Assembly: GCA_016873615.1 (NCBI GenBank)
Contig: VGWX01000005.1
Coordinates: 1-58,204, forward strand
Length of the DNA: 58,204 bases
Direction of reading: 5' to 3'
DNA from: Nitrospira sp.
Lineage (GTDB): Bacteria; Nitrospirota; Thermodesulfovibrionia; Thermodesulfovibrionales; SM23-35
Part shown: positions 37,918-46,130 of the stretch, piece after piece
Numbering within the stretch: the first letter of the stretch is position 1
Layout of the letters: every line of letters begins with the position of its first letter
Made by a program: the position numbers and the translations under genes
Notes under the pieces: generated by a model
Seen by the model: the letters and a program-made list of their open reading frames with translations, nothing else
What the model was told of the DNA's origin: nothing
Database searches by the model: none

Positions 37918-39180
37918 TCAAATAGATACTGTTTCGTTTATCAACCATTTCCATAATGGCATATAGTTAATCGTCCGGTTATTGAAGTCTTCCTTGGCCT
38001 CGTAATCCCACGTAATAACCATGTGGTGTTGGCATCTAATCTCACCTGCGGCTTTAAGGAGTGCGTTCATCTCTCTTTTTTTCGTCATATAGTGATCGAT
38101 GTCGTAACATACCTGAATCAATTGGCTGATTGTCAACCCTTCCTTGACTGCAAAATCCACTTCCTTGCTGTCTTTAGTTTTATAACAATAAAATTCTTTC
38201 CCTCGCCGGAGAAGTTCCACTGCTACAAGATTTTCAATCAGTCTTCCTGTGTCAGGAGTTGTCTTGAATTTTACAGCAGTGATAACACCTGTGTCATAAG
38301 CATATACCTTCCTCGCGCTTCTTAGTTGCTCCTTGACCTTGTGAGAAAATCTCCCGATACTAAATGTAAGGAACGCCTCATTAAGATATTTAGCATAATT
38401 TTCGACAGTATGCACACTCCTGAATTCAAGGACTTTTTTCAGCCTCGTATATGAGAACTCATTTGAATGGTTTGTAATCAGATATAGTCCGAGATCATAA
38501 AGTTTTTTCGCATAGCGCACGTTGTATCTCTTCACTATATCTTTGAAAAGAATACTTTCAAACAGCGTTTTGATATAGCTCGTATGTTCTATGTTCTTGA
38601 CGAGAACTTCAGGGTATCCCCCTTTATTCAGGTATTCATTCAAGAGGTTGAGGATCATGCCCTGACGCTCTTTCATAGCAATGGTATCATCTAATACAAA
38701 ATTCCTTGTTCTCAAGAATTCAATAAAAGAAAAAGGGAATATCTGTAACTGTATGTAACGGCCTGTCAAGTGGGTGGCAAGTTCACCGCTTAACAAGCGT
38801 GAGTTAGAGCCGGTGATAATAAGATTGAACCCTTTGCGGTGCAGCCTGTTTAAGAAAAGCTCCCATTTATTGAGGTTTTGTATCTCGTCAAAAAGAATGC
38901 ATTTTGTTTCTCCATAGACCTGTCTGATGGCCTTCAGAAGGTCGTCATAATCTGATATGCCGATGAGCCTTTCATCATCAAAGTTCAAATATGCAAAATC
39001 TTCCCCCTCAAGCATCTGCATTGCAAAAACTGACTTTCCTGCCCTGCGAGGCCCTACAATAACCTTTATAAGATTGTTTCCCATGCTCTGGCGGGCTTTC
39101 CGGAGACCTTCTCTTTGAACATATTGAGCCTTAAGGAATTCGTCCCGCTCTGCCTTGTGCCCCAATACAATATTTTTCAT
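37918..39180 (-). CDS. AAA ATPase with DUF4143 domain
   Basis: A 420-residue protein: N-terminal ATPase with Walker A GPRRAGKSVFAMQ, Walker B CILFDEIQNL and LIITGSNSRLL, then a C-terminal DUF4143 domain with a nuclease-like GKEFYCYKTKDSKEVDFAV end. The family is common in mobile or accessory regions; its role is unknown. I chose the ATG at 39180 (MKNIVLGHKAERDEF). A longer form from TTG 39222 is possible because a TATAAT lies 8 bases upstream of it. It marks the start of the 38-40.6 kb accessory patch. Confidence 0.85.
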   Translation of the reverse strand: MKNIVLGHKAERDEFLKAQYVQREGLRKARQSMGNNLIKVIVGPRRAGKSVFAMQMLEGEDFAYLNFDDERLIGISDYDDLLKAIRQVYGETKCILFDEIQNLNKWELFLNRLHRKGFNLIITGSNSRLLSGELATHLTGRYIQLQIFPFSFIEFLRTRNFVLDDTIAMKERQGMILNLLNEYLNKGGYPEVLVKNIEHTSYIKTLFESILFKDIVKRYNVRYAKKLYDLGLYLITNHSNEFSYTRLKKVLEFRSVHTVENYAKYLNEAFLTFSIGRFSHKVKEQLRSARKVYAYDTGVITAVKFKTTPDTGRLIENLVAVELLRRGKEFYCYKTKDSKEVDFAVKEGLTISQLIQVCYDIDHYMTKKREMNALLKAAGEIRCQHHMVITWDYEAKEDFNNRTINYMPLWKWLINETVSI

Positions 39181-39196
39181 ATTTATAATTTCAACT

Positions 39197-39260
39197 GCAC
39201 AAACAATTAATATTTTGTGCAATACAGTTAATTATATGCATATTTTGAGGGATTTTACAA
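39197..39260 (-). promoter_or_regulatory. Promoter and possible operator of the DUF4143 ATPase gene
   Basis: On the minus strand, TTGTAA (39260-39255), an 18-base spacer and TATAAT (39236-39231) form a promoter. Just downstream, GCACAAA (39197-39203) and TTTTGTGC (39213-39220) make an inverted repeat positioned like an operator. Confidence 0.5.
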
Positions 39261-39358
39261 GGGACTCATTTGTGACAGCAGGATAGTTGACTGCTTTGAG
39301 TTTCAAAGGCTGAGCTTTACAGATAGTATAAAAAATCTAATCAGAGAGGAGCATAAAG

Positions 39359-39602
39359 ATGACGATTTACGATTTGCTTTGGAAAAGGCCGAATAGTAAG
39401 AGTGAAAAGGTACGTTGGGAAAAAGTCGGCGTACTCATCGACAAGGACGGCAAGAAGTCTATAAAACTGGATCTCATGCCTGTATCGTCAGACTCGTCTG
39501 ATTCGCTGAGGCGAAAAGGACTGGGACGGATGGTTAGTGGTATCTGAGAGAAAGGCCAGAGAGGACTCTGCAAAAGAGCCGCCGTTCAATAATGAACTGT
39601 AA
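39359..39602 (+). pseudogene. Small conserved-looking gene frameshifted by a short palindrome insertion
   Basis: AGAGGAG precedes ATG 39359. The frame reads MTIYDLLWKRPNSKSEKVRW, then VGVLIDKDGKKSIKLDLMPV. Around 39484-39517 lie two back-to-back hairpins (CAGACTCGTCTG and TTCGC-TGAG-GCGAA). After these, coding sense resumes in another frame as DWDGWLVVSERKAREDSAKE and runs to TAA at 39600-39602. In the original frame it stops at 39547. This looks like an about 80-residue gene broken by a small palindromic insertion. Confidence 0.6.
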
Positions 39603-39849
39603 CCATTTTAAGAATCATAAGGCGGGTCTGTCATTGAGCTTGCAATAAGAAGCAAGCCTGTGCCAGGCTCGCCGCTTCATCACCTTTACATTGAAGTTAA
39701 CGCTCTGCGAAGATTCTGCCCTCTTCTCGATACTTCCTGAAGCAAAGATTGTTGTACAATCCGGAAATTACGAGCAATATTTTGGGAAGTATTTAATTCT
39801 TATGTCTTAACGTTGGACTGAGCCGGTCTTCGATCATCTCTCTCATAGC
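39603..39849. other. Intergenic stretch, no gene recognised
   Basis: No ORF with a usable start is seen. A plus-strand run without a start codon reads EAKIVVQSGNYEQYFGKYLI near 39745-39805 and looks like a coding relic of unknown origin. Confidence 0.3.
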
Positions 39850-40139
39850 GGGTTCAAGTTTGTAACTTGAACCCTATATTTTGATACAATGTAGCCATCA
39901 TGCCATCGGTAAGGATTTCAAAGGAACTGACATCCGGCTTCTATTATCTTACATTTACTGTAAGAAACTGGCATTACATCTTTGACAGACATAACCATGC
40001 AAATCCAGTTCGTCGGCAATATGTGAAAAGACCCGAAGACTGGCTGTGGTCATCTGCTAATCCGGATAGCGGCATTATTATTGAACCAATGGTTTTATAA
40101 AATGTGAAATACTTGGGTTCAAGTTGCAAACTTGAACCC
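39850..40139 (+). mobile_element. Internally deleted RAYT (REP-associated transposase) element, copy 2
   Basis: Palindromes GGGTTCAAGTT..AACTTGAACCC at 39850-39874 and 40115-40139 flank the shortened transposase. The ends and gene edges match the copy at 9475-9700, showing one element family in two stages of decay. Confidence 0.78.
39900..40100 (+). pseudogene. RAYT transposase remnant (copy 2), in-frame internal deletion
   Basis: A 66-codon ORF joins a RAYT N-terminus (MPSVRISKELTSGFYYLTFT, then VRNWHYIFDRHN) directly to the C-terminal NPVRRQYVKRPEDWLWSSA. Full-length relatives are about three times longer and carry the HUH pair and the catalytic Tyr in the missing part. It cannot be active as a transposase, though the frame is open. 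Confidence 0.75.
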
Positions 40140-40615
40140 GCAAAGGAGGCCTGCATATAGGACGACCCTCGCGTTTAGACAGAGGCAGCTCCACGACGAA
40201 GATAAGTCATGCGGTAGCCAACCCGCGTATATCAGAGTGATCTACCGTCGTTTATCACTGCTGTTCTGCTCAAAGTTCACATCTTTAAAGGAGGTTAAAT
40301 AAGAGTCTCATAAAAAAAGCATTCACTTGACAGGTTTAATACATATCAGTAGGTGATGTCCGCACTCGACAGAATTGTCCCTTGTGAGAAATTGAAGAAT
40401 CCAACAGTTGCAGTTTAGTTCAATCCTTCCCAAGTTCCGAGGTCTTTATAACGGCTATCTCACCTTCATCTATTCTTTCGAATTCTCTTGTTCCTTAATA
40501 TTATTTTGATTCTAATCTCCGGTTCCATATGATATAGTTCTATTATGAATCTGAAAAATCCCACCTGGTATAGTAATTGTTCGGTGGGGAATCATGATCG
40601 GGAAAGCGAGGCAAA
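40140..40615. other. Intergenic stretch with gene relics only
   Basis: No supported gene. TTTAAAGGAGGTTAAATAA near 40283-40302 is a strong ribosome site with no ORF behind it. A short minus-strand run ends EFERIDEGEIAVIKTSELG before a stop near 40410-40416 and may be a gene tail. Both suggest decay after rearrangement. Confidence 0.35.
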
Positions 40616-41092
40616 ATGACTAAGAAGAAGCTGGCATTGATGATGGAATGGATTCGGCCTGCCGGCATAGGACTTGCCTATTTTTTCGCTTACTATTTCG
40701 GCAATGATGCGATATCACGATTTCATATTCTTGGGCCATTCGTAGTGATGCTCATGTCAGGCACTGTGGCCTTTGAATCTCTGATACTGGGAGAAGTGGC
40801 CTCAGAGAAAATCGGCTATGAACCCAATCGTGCTTATCAAATTCAATCGGGTCTGGCCAATGCAGCCACAGCTATCACGGCTTTGCTTGTTTATGTGCTG
40901 GATTGGGGGCGATATGCGGATGCCACCATTGTTACAGCGATGTTGATGTTCTTTACTTTCTCGGCTGCCAATCATGTCGCCACAGCAATAATGGAACGGA
41001 ACATGAAACCTGTCAATTTGCTGCGTCCGGCCATGGCGTTGTTATTGATTGGCTTCCTGTTCCCCCCCATGATCAAGGCGCTGTCTCAGTAA
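40616..41092 (+). CDS. Small polytopic membrane protein, unknown function
   Basis: A 158-residue protein with four predicted membrane helices (about 14-30, 38-60, 82-103, 106-120, with another near 135-152). It is Met/Ala-rich with a conserved-looking FESLILGEVASEKIGYEPN loop. It may belong to a DUF6790-like family, but I cannot confirm this. It follows the accessory patch and may be part of it. Confidence 0.7.
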   Translation: MTKKKLALMMEWIRPAGIGLAYFFAYYFGNDAISRFHILGPFVVMLMSGTVAFESLILGEVASEKIGYEPNRAYQIQSGLANAATAITALLVYVLDWGRYADATIVTAMLMFFTFSAANHVATAIMERNMKPVNLLRPAMALLLIGFLFPPMIKALSQ

Positions 41093-41215
41093 AGCTTTGT
41101 ACAGCATGTATGAGAACAGAAAACGAATCAATAAATCCACCGGACGCTTATTTATCGCGCGGGTGATTATTTCGTATCTTTGGTAAAATATTTAAAAAAG
41201 AAAGAGGTGCTGTTT

Positions 41216-42460
41216 ATGATTAGATCTATGGTGCTTGTGCTGTTAGCCTTAATGTTACTATCCAACCCTGCATATGCGGGCTGGCTTGATGATGTCACAG
41301 ACAGTGTCCGCAAAGCAAAAGAAATTACTGATACCACCAGAGAGGTGGTCAAGCAGCCGGAGACAAAAGAAGATCCGGGGAAAACCAATGCCGATCGAAA
41401 TATCCCTGAAGCTGTGCCCTCAAAAACATCTCAAAAATCCGGTTCAGGGGAAGGCGGTCAGGACATCGTAGCTTCTGAAGAGATCTACGGCAAATACGAT
41501 TTCATTCCCGGTGATAAGGTCATTTTCTACGATGACTTCAGTGACACCGATGTCGGGGAATTCCCGCGCAAATGGTCGCTGAAAGGTCCCGGAGCAGGAG
41601 GGAATACTGTAGAAGTGGTTGACTATAAAGGCAAAAGATATCTGCGGTCTGTTCCCCCGGCATCGAAAGAAGAGGGATTGGCAGCGACTTCACTCTTCAT
41701 ACGATTCACTGCAAATAACGACATGCCTGAAAAATTCACCGTTGAATTTGATGCTGTACTTGCCCAGACAAACGGGCATCCTAATGAGTATTCCCTTCTT
41801 ATGTTTGATGAGAACGGATGGCCGGCTCACATGCCGGGTTCAATCTATATTTCAGGGGAACAAGGGAAATCACACAATACCGCAACCTCGGTGGACAAGA
41901 ATGACGGGAGAACCCATCACATTGCAGTCAGTGTCAACGGGACATTCGTCAAGGCGTATATTGACAATCAACGCGTCGTGAATGATCCTGACGCGGTGAC
42001 ACGGCCTATCAAGTTCATCGGCATGCATTTGTTTGCAAACCACGGCTATTCAGAGACGGTTATGTTCACAAATTTCAGGTTGGCAGAAGGCGGGAAAGAT
42101 ATCAGGTCAGCGCTAAATACTGAAGGTAAAATTGTTACCCATGGCATCCTTTTCGATACGGGTTCAGATAAGATAAGGCCAGAGTCACTTCCTACTCTCA
42201 AGAAAATACTTGCGATATTAGAAGAGAATCCTGATCTGAAATTCTCTATTGAAGGCCACACCGACAATCAGGGCAGGAGAGAAATCAACCAGCCCTTGTC
42301 CGAAAAGAGGGCAAATGCAGTGAAATCATGGCTGACAGGCAAGGGGATTTCTGAAGCCAGACTAAAAACCAAGGGCTGGGGAGATACAAAACCTATCGAT
42401 ACCAACGATATGCCTGAAGGCAGGGCAAACAACAGAAGGGTAGAGTTCGTAAAGTATTAA
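41216..42460 (+). CDS. OmpA-family outer-membrane/peptidoglycan-associated protein
   Basis: A 414-residue protein from ATG 41216; GAGGTG just before it and a clean signal peptide (MIRSMVLVLLALMLLSNPAYAG) decide this start over an earlier ATG at 41180. A linker (20-85) is followed by a lectin-like beta domain (about 95-300, VIFYDDFSDTDVGEFPRKW) and a C-terminal OmpA domain (about 310-414) with EGHTDNQG, NQPLSEKRANAV and RANNRRVEF, the peptidoglycan-binding residues. It probably anchors an exported binding domain to the wall. Confidence 0.88.
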   Translation: MIRSMVLVLLALMLLSNPAYAGWLDDVTDSVRKAKEITDTTREVVKQPETKEDPGKTNADRNIPEAVPSKTSQKSGSGEGGQDIVASEEIYGKYDFIPGDKVIFYDDFSDTDVGEFPRKWSLKGPGAGGNTVEVVDYKGKRYLRSVPPASKEEGLAATSLFIRFTANNDMPEKFTVEFDAVLAQTNGHPNEYSLLMFDENGWPAHMPGSIYISGEQGKSHNTATSVDKNDGRTHHIAVSVNGTFVKAYIDNQRVVNDPDAVTRPIKFIGMHLFANHGYSETVMFTNFRLAEGGKDIRSALNTEGKIVTHGILFDTGSDKIRPESLPTLKKILAILEENPDLKFSIEGHTDNQGRREINQPLSEKRANAVKSWLTGKGISEARLKTKGWGDTKPIDTNDMPEGRANNRRVEFVKY

Positions 42461-42483
42461 TGGACTCATAAAAGGGGCTTTCC

Positions 42484-43878
42484 ATGGAAGTGATTATATA
42501 TATCATCGCAGGCATCATAATCGGTGGAGTTGGAGCATGGGTTGTTGCTTCTTCTCATCGGCAGAAAAAAAATGCAGAACAGATTGCTGCTATTCAGGCT
42601 TCTCATGCAAATCAAATCACTGAGCTTGAAAAGCGGGCGAGCGGCGCCGAGGCAATTATTGTTGAACTAAGGCAGCAGGTTCAGCAGGGGGATACAGAGA
42701 TAACGCGAATAAGAGGAGAGCTTAATACTGAAAGCGAATTAAGGGCACGGCTTGATGAGTCACAGAGACATCTTAAGGAAGAGATCGCACGGTTTCAGGA
42801 GATGGAGAGCAAACTCAGTGAGACATTTAAAGCTTTATCTCTGGATGCGCTCAGTCAAAATACTGACGAATTTAAAAAGTATGCAGATGATTTCATAAAA
42901 CTGGCTGAAGAAAAGCTGAAAACCCAAACAGTTGAAGGGAAGAAAGAACTTGAAGGGAAAAAAGAACTCATAGACCAGAATATTGAGACAATCAGCAAGA
43001 CGCTTTCTGAAGTTCAGAGAAGGATTGAGGAGGTCGGCAAGACAAGCGGTGAAAAGTTTTCTGAGGTAAACACGCTGATTAAAAAACACGAAGAGGTTAC
43101 CTCCAAACTGAAAGATACGACTGAACATCTGAGCCATGCCCTCGCAAGTTCCAAGAAAAGAGGTGAATGGGGAGAACGGATGGCAGAAGATATTATCCAT
43201 CTCATTGGTATGGTAGAAGGTATTAATTACATAAAACAGAAGACCCTGGATAGTTCAGCGGGAAGGCCGGATTATACGTTTCTCCTTCCAAACAAATTGA
43301 AAATCAATATGGATGTGAAGTTCCCGATTGATAATTACATGCATTATCTCAAGGCTGAATCCGAGCATGACAGAAAAAGATATAGAGATGAGCTTTTAAA
43401 AAATACAAAAGTTATGATTAAACAGCTAACAACACGTGATTACATTAATCCTGCAGAAAATACGGTTGATTATGTGATTATGTTCATTCCGAATGAGCAG
43501 GTATACAGTTTCATCAATGAAACAGACATAAGAATTATGGATGAGGCTTTAAGGCAAAAGGTTATTTTATGTTCGCCTTTTACACTTTACGCAGTGCTTG
43601 CTGTAATAAGACAGGCGGTTGAAAACTTTAATCTTGAGCGGACTGCCTCAGAGATACTTAAACTGCTCAGTGAATTTTCAAAACAATGGGATGCCTATAA
43701 AGAAAAATTCAGGCTCATGGGCGAAAGACTGGATGCCGCCAAAAAGGAATATGATGCGCTCATCACGACACGTAGTAGTATGCTTGAGAGGCCATTAAAG
43801 AAGATAGAAGAAATGAGGAAGCAGAAAGCAATCGACTTAGATGAAAAGATTAAGCTTGATGAAATAGTTCTGCTTTGA
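42484..43878 (+). CDS. rmuC: DNA recombination protein RmuC
   Basis: A 464-residue RmuC: N-terminal membrane helix (IIYIIAGIIIGGVGAWVVAS), a long coiled coil (about 30-210) and the nuclease-fold core with GEWGERMAEDII, DVKFPIDNY and FIPNEQVY. RmuC limits recombination at inverted repeats and defends against some mobile DNA, from family knowledge. It follows the OmpA gene by 23 bases. Confidence 0.92.
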   Translation: MEVIIYIIAGIIIGGVGAWVVASSHRQKKNAEQIAAIQASHANQITELEKRASGAEAIIVELRQQVQQGDTEITRIRGELNTESELRARLDESQRHLKEEIARFQEMESKLSETFKALSLDALSQNTDEFKKYADDFIKLAEEKLKTQTVEGKKELEGKKELIDQNIETISKTLSEVQRRIEEVGKTSGEKFSEVNTLIKKHEEVTSKLKDTTEHLSHALASSKKRGEWGERMAEDIIHLIGMVEGINYIKQKTLDSSAGRPDYTFLLPNKLKINMDVKFPIDNYMHYLKAESEHDRKRYRDELLKNTKVMIKQLTTRDYINPAENTVDYVIMFIPNEQVYSFINETDIRIMDEALRQKVILCSPFTLYAVLAVIRQAVENFNLERTASEILKLLSEFSKQWDAYKEKFRLMGERLDAAKKEYDALITTRSSMLERPLKKIEEMRKQKAIDLDEKIKLDEIVLL

Positions 43879-43956
43879 TAACGTTATGGAGAATAACCAT
43901 ATTCGAACATATAGGATCAACATAAAAATTAAATTGCAAAAAAGGAGGGAGAGATC

Positions 43957-44238
43957 ATGTCAGAGAAATTAGGTCACGAGGAGTTTGTAAAAAAGGCTAT
44001 AGTAACCTTAAGAAAAGAAGGATACAAAGGGATTCACACAGTATTTTCAGGGTTTAACACCGCTTTCAAGAAATACTTCAATGGAGAAAACCCTGTTGAG
44101 GTTACCAATAAGCTTGCACAGGAAGGGAAGATTGTAATCAGACCTGTCAAAGGTGGAGTGATGCTGTATCTGCCCGAGGATGCGCCTGCTTCAAGGGATG
44201 CGGCAGATGAGGCATTGAAGAAAATGGGCCTTGGATGA
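43957..44238 (+). CDS. Small winged-helix-like protein of unknown function
   Basis: A 93-residue protein: EEFVKKAIVTLRKEGYKGIH, TAFKKYFNGENPVEVTNKLA, then GKIVIRPVKGGVMLYLPEDA. The helix-helix-beta pattern suggests a winged-helix DNA-binding fold. The ribosome site AAAGGAGGG is strong. No named family is recognised. Confidence 0.7.
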   Translation: MSEKLGHEEFVKKAIVTLRKEGYKGIHTVFSGFNTAFKKYFNGENPVEVTNKLAQEGKIVIRPVKGGVMLYLPEDAPASRDAADEALKKMGLG

Positions 44239-44332
44239 GATTAAGTTCTGCCGGAAGGGAAAAAGACATAAAAAAGGCTTATTGATGATACAATCCTGAT
44301 TTCAGTAATAGAACAATTGAATATTAAAGGTC

Positions 44333-44866
44333 CTATAAGGTTGGTTTCATTCCTATGGAATCCAGCCATTCAGTAATCTCTTTTTTCATTGCCTTTGCAT
44401 TGAACCCATGCCATTTTTTCCTTACTTTTGGATGACCGGTCAGAATATCCTTGAATCTCCTGAAAGCGCCTTTGCCATTAAGGGCTTCGGAAAGCTCTTC
44501 TTTGAGAAGAGGGTCTTCCACCATTTCTATGAATGCAGCTATGGATTTAAAAGCCACTTCAGAATTCCTTTCAGGTATGCGGATGAACCGGCCTTGTTCG
44601 TCGAGGAGGATCTCCAGCGCCAGTTCTACTTCATCTTCCATCCAATCCGGGATATCAGGTTCCTGGTCGAATTCTATATACTCTATGTCATCATCTATCT
44701 CTTCAGAATCACTATCATATAATTTCGATTTGACCTCCCTCAGAATCTCATCTGAAAATGTCATGACTTCACCTGTCTCCACATCAAGAAAGTAGTCGAA
44801 GTTATCTCTTACAACGTCTTCCATAGCCTTCTGAATCTCGTCAAAATTTACTTGCAGTTTTTTCAC
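44333..44866 (-). CDS. UPF0158 family protein
   Basis: A 177-residue acidic protein with the UPF0158 pattern: DFLDVETGEV-type start region (FDYFLDVETGEVMTFS), FIRIPERNSEVAFKSIAAFI and FRRFKDILTGHPKVRKKW. The function is unknown. It is the last gene of the kdsC operon and overlaps the DUF1284 stop by 4 bases. Confidence 0.88.
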   Translation of the reverse strand: MKKLQVNFDEIQKAMEDVVRDNFDYFLDVETGEVMTFSDEILREVKSKLYDSDSEEIDDDIEYIEFDQEPDIPDWMEDEVELALEILLDEQGRFIRIPERNSEVAFKSIAAFIEMVEDPLLKEELSEALNGKGAFRRFKDILTGHPKVRKKWHGFNAKAMKKEITEWLDSIGMKPTL

Positions 44867-45294
44867 TTGGGAAGGCCTTTTATAAATCTAAGAAACTTTT
44901 CCTCTTTTTGGCAAGCCTGCCTCCAGGCGCATTGCAGGCAATATGCATGGAACCACGCATTGAATATGTCCGGTATTTTTCCATTTATATTAGACCACTT
45001 CACCCTGTCACCGGACTTTAACTCCAGCAATGTGAATGCTTTTCTGTCCATCTCTTTTATCTCAGATTCAGCCTCATTATCATAAAAACAGATTTTACCT
45101 TTCAGATAAGGACACATTGCGCAGACATCATCCGGTCCCGGGTAAGCCTCTATATCCTCTCCATCCTCAGCTCTTTTAATGATTTTCCAAAGATTTTTTA
45201 TAAATTCAGGATTATAACCTTCACCCTTAAAAAAATGGAGACAAATAAGATGATGACCTCTGAGCTTTATCGGCAGTTTTGGCAGAGACTTCAT
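44863..45294 (-). CDS. DUF1284 protein (cysteine-rich)
   Basis: A 143-residue DUF1284 protein with LRGHHLICLHFFKGEGYN, DDVCAMCPYLKGKICF and CLQCAWRQAC. The cysteine spacing suggests an iron-sulfur cluster or zinc site. The function is unknown. It begins 5 bases after queC. Confidence 0.88.
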   Translation of the reverse strand: MKSLPKLPIKLRGHHLICLHFFKGEGYNPEFIKNLWKIIKRAEDGEDIEAYPGPDDVCAMCPYLKGKICFYDNEAESEIKEMDRKAFTLLELKSGDRVKWSNINGKIPDIFNAWFHAYCLQCAWRQACQKEEKFLRFIKGLPK

Positions 45295-45299
45295 AATAT

Positions 45300-46130
45300 T
45301 TAAGATTTGATCAACGGGTCTCTTATGCCTGCTTCTTTGAATCCCCTTGCCCTGAAAACACAGCTGTCACATCTTCCGCAAGGAACGAGTTTTAAGTTTT
45401 TGGTTTTAAGTTTTAGGTTTTTCACTTTTAACTTTTCACTTTTAACTTTTGCAGGTTGCGGGTCATAGCAGCTCCATGTAAGTGAGAAATCAAGCCCCAG
45501 TTCAATCCCTTTTCTGATGATCTCTGACTTCTTCATGGCAATGAGAGGAGCTTTCACTTTAAATCTTAATTTGCCTTCAACAGATACTTTTGTCGCAAGG
45601 TTTGCCATCTCCTCAAAGGCCTTCAGATATTCCGGCCTGCAGTCAGGATAACCGCTATAATCTATGGCATTGGCTCCGATGAAAATATTTTCCGCCAAAA
45701 GAACTTCTGACCATGCCAGAGCAAAAGACAGAAATATCGTGTTTCGGGCCGGGACGTAGGTGATTGGAATAGTTAAAAGTTGAGAGTTAAGAGTTGAGAG
45801 TGAATCTTTAATTTTCATTTTATTATGAATCCTGAATTCTGATTTCTGACTTTTGTTCTTTTTCGGCACTTCTATCTCTGATGTTAAGGCAGACCCGCCG
45901 ATCTCACGGAGGTCAAAATTTATGATAAGATGTTTTTTGACACCAAAGGCTGATGCAACCATTTTTGCAGACTCAAGTTCTCTCTTGTGGCGCTGGTTAT
46001 AATCAAAGCTCAGGGCGTGTACGTTGTAGCCTTCAGATTTTGCAATTGCAAGTGCAGCAGAAGAATCAATCCCGCCGCTCAGGAGAACTACGGCCTTTTG
46101 AATATTTTGTGCATAAATATCTTCTTTCAT
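45300..46130 (-). CDS. queC: 7-cyano-7-deazaguanine synthase QueC with repeat-coded insertions
   Basis: A 276-residue QueC, about 45 residues longer than usual. The PP-loop SGGIDSSAAL, the TYVPARNTIFLSFAL segment and the C-terminal zinc motif TWSCYDP..PCGRCDSC are intact. It makes preQ0 for queuosine. The extra length comes from two repeat-coded blocks: around KSQKSEFRIHNKMKIKDSL and TLNSQLL (45770-45855), and KVKSEKLKVKNLKLKTKNLK between the first and second zinc cysteines (45387-45450). No other que gene is in the window. Confidence 0.93.
   Translation of the reverse strand: MKEDIYAQNIQKAVVLLSGGIDSSAALAIAKSEGYNVHALSFDYNQRHKRELESAKMVASAFGVKKHLIINFDLREIGGSALTSEIEVPKKNKSQKSEFRIHNKMKIKDSLSTLNSQLLTIPITYVPARNTIFLSFALAWSEVLLAENIFIGANAIDYSGYPDCRPEYLKAFEEMANLATKVSVEGKLRFKVKAPLIAMKKSEIIRKGIELGLDFSLTWSCYDPQPAKVKSEKLKVKNLKLKTKNLKLVPCGRCDSCVFRARGFKEAGIRDPLIKS
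45387..45855. repeat. Heptamer tracts inside queC
   Basis: Plus-strand 7-mers: CACTTTT/AACTTTT alternating plus TTTAAGT-type units (45387-45450); GTTAAAA, GTTGAGA, GTTAAGA, GTTGAGA (45772-45799); ATGAATC, CTGAATT, CTGATTT, CTGACTT (45825-45852). All translate in frame. Confidence 0.72.

Noticed and set aside
41180-41215. Earlier OmpA start at 41180
   Set aside because: It adds a basic stretch before a clean signal peptide; the ribosome site fits ATG 41216.
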